Positions 6,912 to 8,752 of a DNA stretch of 8,752 nucleotides are shown here, in pieces (position 1 is the stretch's first letter; each line of letters begins with the position of its first letter). Origin of the DNA: Verrucomicrobiota bacterium (GTDB lineage: Bacteria > Verrucomicrobiota > Verrucomicrobiia > Opitutales > Seribacteraceae); assembly GCA_030830145.1 (NCBI GenBank), contig JAURNO010000117.1, positions 1 through 8,752 of the forward strand. The letters run 5' to 3'. Made by a program: the position numbers and the translations under genes. The notes under the pieces are model-generated. The model was not told the DNA's origin and did not search any database. It saw only the letters and a program-made list of their open reading frames with translations.

Positions 6912-8213
6912 GTGATTTGGTTATACCGCTTACTCTATCCTTTATTGAGTCTGCTCTGTTCGCCCTACTATTTGAGGCGGATGATCAAAAGAGGCGGATA
7001 CGCCCGAAAAATGAGTTTCAGGTTAGGACTGTGGCCCAAACTACCACGCAAGAAAACAGGTTGCCGAAGAATTTGGATTCAGGCCGTAAGCGTGGGAGAG
7101 TTATCATCCATTGGAAAACTTTTGGATGCCCTTTTGGCTGATCCGGATATTGAGGTCGTACTTAGCGGAACTACGAGTACCGGCTTGGCCATTGCAGAAG
7201 AAAAGTACGGTTCCAAGCTTCTTGCTCAAGGCCCCTTCCCTCTTGATTGGCTTCCTTTTGCAAGGCTTGCCTGGTCGCGCATCCAACCGGATCTGACCAT
7301 AACCGTGGACAGCGAACTATGGCCAGAGCACATGCATCAGGCTGAAAAACACAAGGTTCCTTTTGTCATCGTAAACGCCCGCCTGTCCGATCGTTCCTTC
7401 AGACGGCTCCAGTTCTTCCGCTTCTTGCACGGCGTTTTACTGCCGCCGACAATGCGTATTTTGGCATCATCGGAGAAACAACACGATCGATGGCTGAGTT
7501 TGGGGCTTGATTCCGGGCAAGTAAAGGTTACCGGAAACCTCAAAGTCGATTCCGCATCCAAATCCCCCCCGTCGAAGAAAACCAAACAAAAACTCAAATC
7601 CGAATTCGGATTCTCCGCAAAATCTTTCGTACTCGTTGGGGTTTCAACTTGGCCGGGCGAGGAGAAAACCCTTTTGGAATCAATCGGTGAACTAAGAAAA
7701 AACCAACTGGACGCCCGTCTATTGCTTATCCCTCGCCATGCCGAAAGACGCGAAGAGGTAAGAAAGCACTTGTCCGCATCCGATCTGCCTTTCAACTTAA
7801 GAAGCGAGTCACCCCAAGCAAAGGAAGGCACCATTGTCTACCTTGCCGATACGACCGGAGAACTACCGGAATTGATCGGGGCGGGAGATATTGCCTTCCT
7901 CGGCAAAACATTGCCTCCGAACAATGGTGGACAAAACCCAATGGAACCCATCTCCATAGGCCTACCCCTCGTCGTCGGGCCTGCTTATCAAAACTTCAGG
8001 GAAAGCTGTGCCGAACTATTCTCCCACGGAGCCGCATTCAAAGCGGATAAAAAAGAATTCGCGAAAACGCTCATTCGTGAATTCGCCGAAGATGAAAAGA
8101 AAAACTCCGAAGCCCGTGAGGCGTGCTTCGAATGGGTGAGAAAGCAGGGATCCCCAACCGGTACGACTATGGAAATCCTCCGAGAGATTTTGGAAGAGGC
8201 AGAAGCGTCTTGA
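6912..8213 (+). CDS. waaA: 3-deoxy-D-manno-octulosonic acid (Kdo) transferase
   Basis: Adds Kdo from CMP-Kdo to lipid A precursor on the inner face of the cytoplasmic membrane, the first core step of lipopolysaccharide synthesis (family GT30, GT-B fold). The 433-residue product starts with a hydrophobic membrane-associating helix (about 2-22). It then shows SVGE (60-63) with Glu63 matching the proposed catalytic base, TTSTG (87-91), SELWPE (134-139), VNARLSDRS (154-162), GNLKVD (208-213), STWPGEE (245-251), PRHAER (274-279), DTTGELPEL (313-321), GGQNPMEP (339-346) and GPAYQNF (356-362). Three histidines common in the family are replaced: Gln57 before SVGE, Trp247 in ST-H-x-GEE, and Gln341 in GGHN. 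The start is a GTG at 6912, chosen because it sits at the head of the membrane helix; no ribosome binding site is visible. It is the first plus-strand gene after the divergent gap. Identification is secure. Confidence 0.94.
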   Translation: MIWLYRLLYPLLSLLCSPYYLRRMIKRGGYARKMSFRLGLWPKLPRKKTGCRRIWIQAVSVGELSSIGKLLDALLADPDIEVVLSGTTSTGLAIAEEKYGSKLLAQGPFPLDWLPFARLAWSRIQPDLTITVDSELWPEHMHQAEKHKVPFVIVNARLSDRSFRRLQFFRFLHGVLLPPTMRILASSEKQHDRWLSLGLDSGQVKVTGNLKVDSASKSPPSKKTKQKLKSEFGFSAKSFVLVGVSTWPGEEKTLLESIGELRKNQLDARLLLIPRHAERREEVRKHLSASDLPFNLRSESPQAKEGTIVYLADTTGELPELIGAGDIAFLGKTLPPNNGGQNPMEPISIGLPLVVGPAYQNFRESCAELFSHGAAFKADKKEFAKTLIREFAEDEKKNSEAREACFEWVRKQGSPTGTTMEILREILEEAEAS

Positions 8214-8306
8214 TTGAACCCGATCCAGTTTTAGCAGCCTGGCTAGGTCCCAATATTTTAATGCCAAGCGTCCGCCGAGAATTTAACTTTGAACTGACGA
8301 GCCATC
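8214..8306 (+). other. Intergenic gap between waaA and the PhnD-like lipoprotein gene
   Basis: I see no terminator-like hairpin with a T run, no convincing promoter pair and no small gene with an initiation signal in these 93 bases. Read-through transcription from waaA is therefore possible. Confidence 0.4.
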
Positions 8307-8752
8307 ATGACGAAAAAACAAGACATCATTCATAAAACGACCATTCCCTTGTTTATTTTTCCCCTTTTTCTTTTTTTCTCATGCGAATCCGAGGAAGAGG
8401 AAAAAAAGGGTCCGGTACGCTCCAACGAGCTCTCCTTGCAAAAGGTTGTCCTGGCCTTCGAATCAACCGACCGCACCTTGCCTCGAGAAGGCGACCTGGA
8501 GAACCTTCTTTCGGCAAAACTGCAACGGGCGGTCGAAACAAGGATCGCCCCGGGTCCGTCCGAGCTTTCCGAATCCCTCCGCTCGGGGGAAATCGATCTC
8601 GCCTACCTCAACCCTCGGGATGCCGTTCCCATCATAGATCAAAAAGTTGCATCCGCTTTCCTCGTACGCCTTTCGGGGGACAATCCCGACAAGAGCATTT
8701 GGATATGTAGAAAAGACAAAAATTACGCGGATATATCCGAGGCAAAAGGCAA
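8307..8752 (+). CDS. Lipoprotein resembling PhnD-type phosphate/phosphonate-binding proteins (3' end outside window)
   Basis: An open frame of 148 codons runs from the ATG at 8307 to the window edge. The N-terminus is a lipoprotein signal: a basic start (TKK), a phenylalanine-rich hydrophobic core at 13-24, then FFSC with Cys26 as the lipidation site, followed by an acidic tether (ESEEEE). After this come a strand-like VVLAFEST (47-54), a helix with LENLLSAKLQ (64-73), and a segment reading LRSGEIDLAYLNPRDAVPII (91-110). That order (strand, helix, then a G-x-I-D-L-A-Y motif) matches the first lobe of PhnD/PtxB-type substrate-binding proteins of ABC importers. The ligand cannot be read from this part, and no transporter genes are visible. 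It lies 93 bases after waaA on the same strand and may be cotranscribed. The reading frame is fairly secure, the lipoprotein call good, the family moderate. Confidence 0.6.
   Translation, partial: MTKKQDIIHKTTIPLFIFPLFLFFSCESEEEEKKGPVRSNELSLQKVVLAFESTDRTLPREGDLENLLSAKLQRAVETRIAPGPSELSESLRSGEIDLAYLNPRDAVPIIDQKVASAFLVRLSGDNPDKSIWICRKDKNYADISEAKG

Noticed and set aside
8214..8306. Terminator after waaA
   Set aside because: Only short imperfect inverted repeats (for example CCAG/CTGG) are present, and no T run follows.
8381..8710. A 109-codon plus-strand open frame, plus others overlapping 8353-8637
   Set aside because: They overlap the PhnD-like reading frame, which has a lipoprotein signal peptide and a recognisable G-x-I-D-L-A-Y segment. 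The alternatives are arginine-rich low-information frames.

Overview
The window is chromosomal DNA from a Gram-negative bacterium. Evidence for an outer membrane is WaaA (Kdo transferase) plus two lipoproteins and one membrane-anchored, periplasm-facing protein. Base composition is moderate, genes are densely packed, and I see no clear Shine-Dalgarno sequence before any of the eight inferred starts. Together with the protein style (a PpiD/SurA-like protein, a membrane kinase-like protein, a short NAD kinase) this makes me suspect the Verrucomicrobiota, perhaps Opitutia. That placement is inference, not shown by a marker gene.

Layout. From 6836 down to 1, six genes lie on the minus strand with gaps of 27 to 80 bases and look like one transcription unit. 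In order of transcription they are trpA (tryptophan synthase alpha), miaA (tRNA dimethylallyltransferase), nadK (NAD kinase), a transmembrane kinase-like protein, a lipoprotein of unknown function, and a membrane-anchored PpiD/SurA-like protein whose 3' end is cut off by the window edge. From 6912 to the right edge two genes lie on the plus strand: waaA, then the first 148 codons of a lipoprotein resembling PhnD-type phosphate/phosphonate-binding proteins, also cut by the edge. The 75-base gap between trpA and waaA is the only divergent intergenic region and should hold both promoters.

How they fit together. trpA, miaA, nadK and waaA are housekeeping genes of separate pathways, and trpA has no trpB beside it here. 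The next three genes are more unusual: a two-helix membrane protein whose cytoplasmic kinase fold has lost both catalytic aspartates (HRD to HGN, DFG to ETG), a lipoprotein with an apparently duplicated domain, and a periplasm-facing foldase-like protein with 13 consecutive prolines. All three are predicted to sit in or on the envelope and may form an envelope sensing or quality-control group; that link rests on proximity alone. I found no RNA genes, mobile elements, CRISPR arrays or convincing rho-independent terminators.
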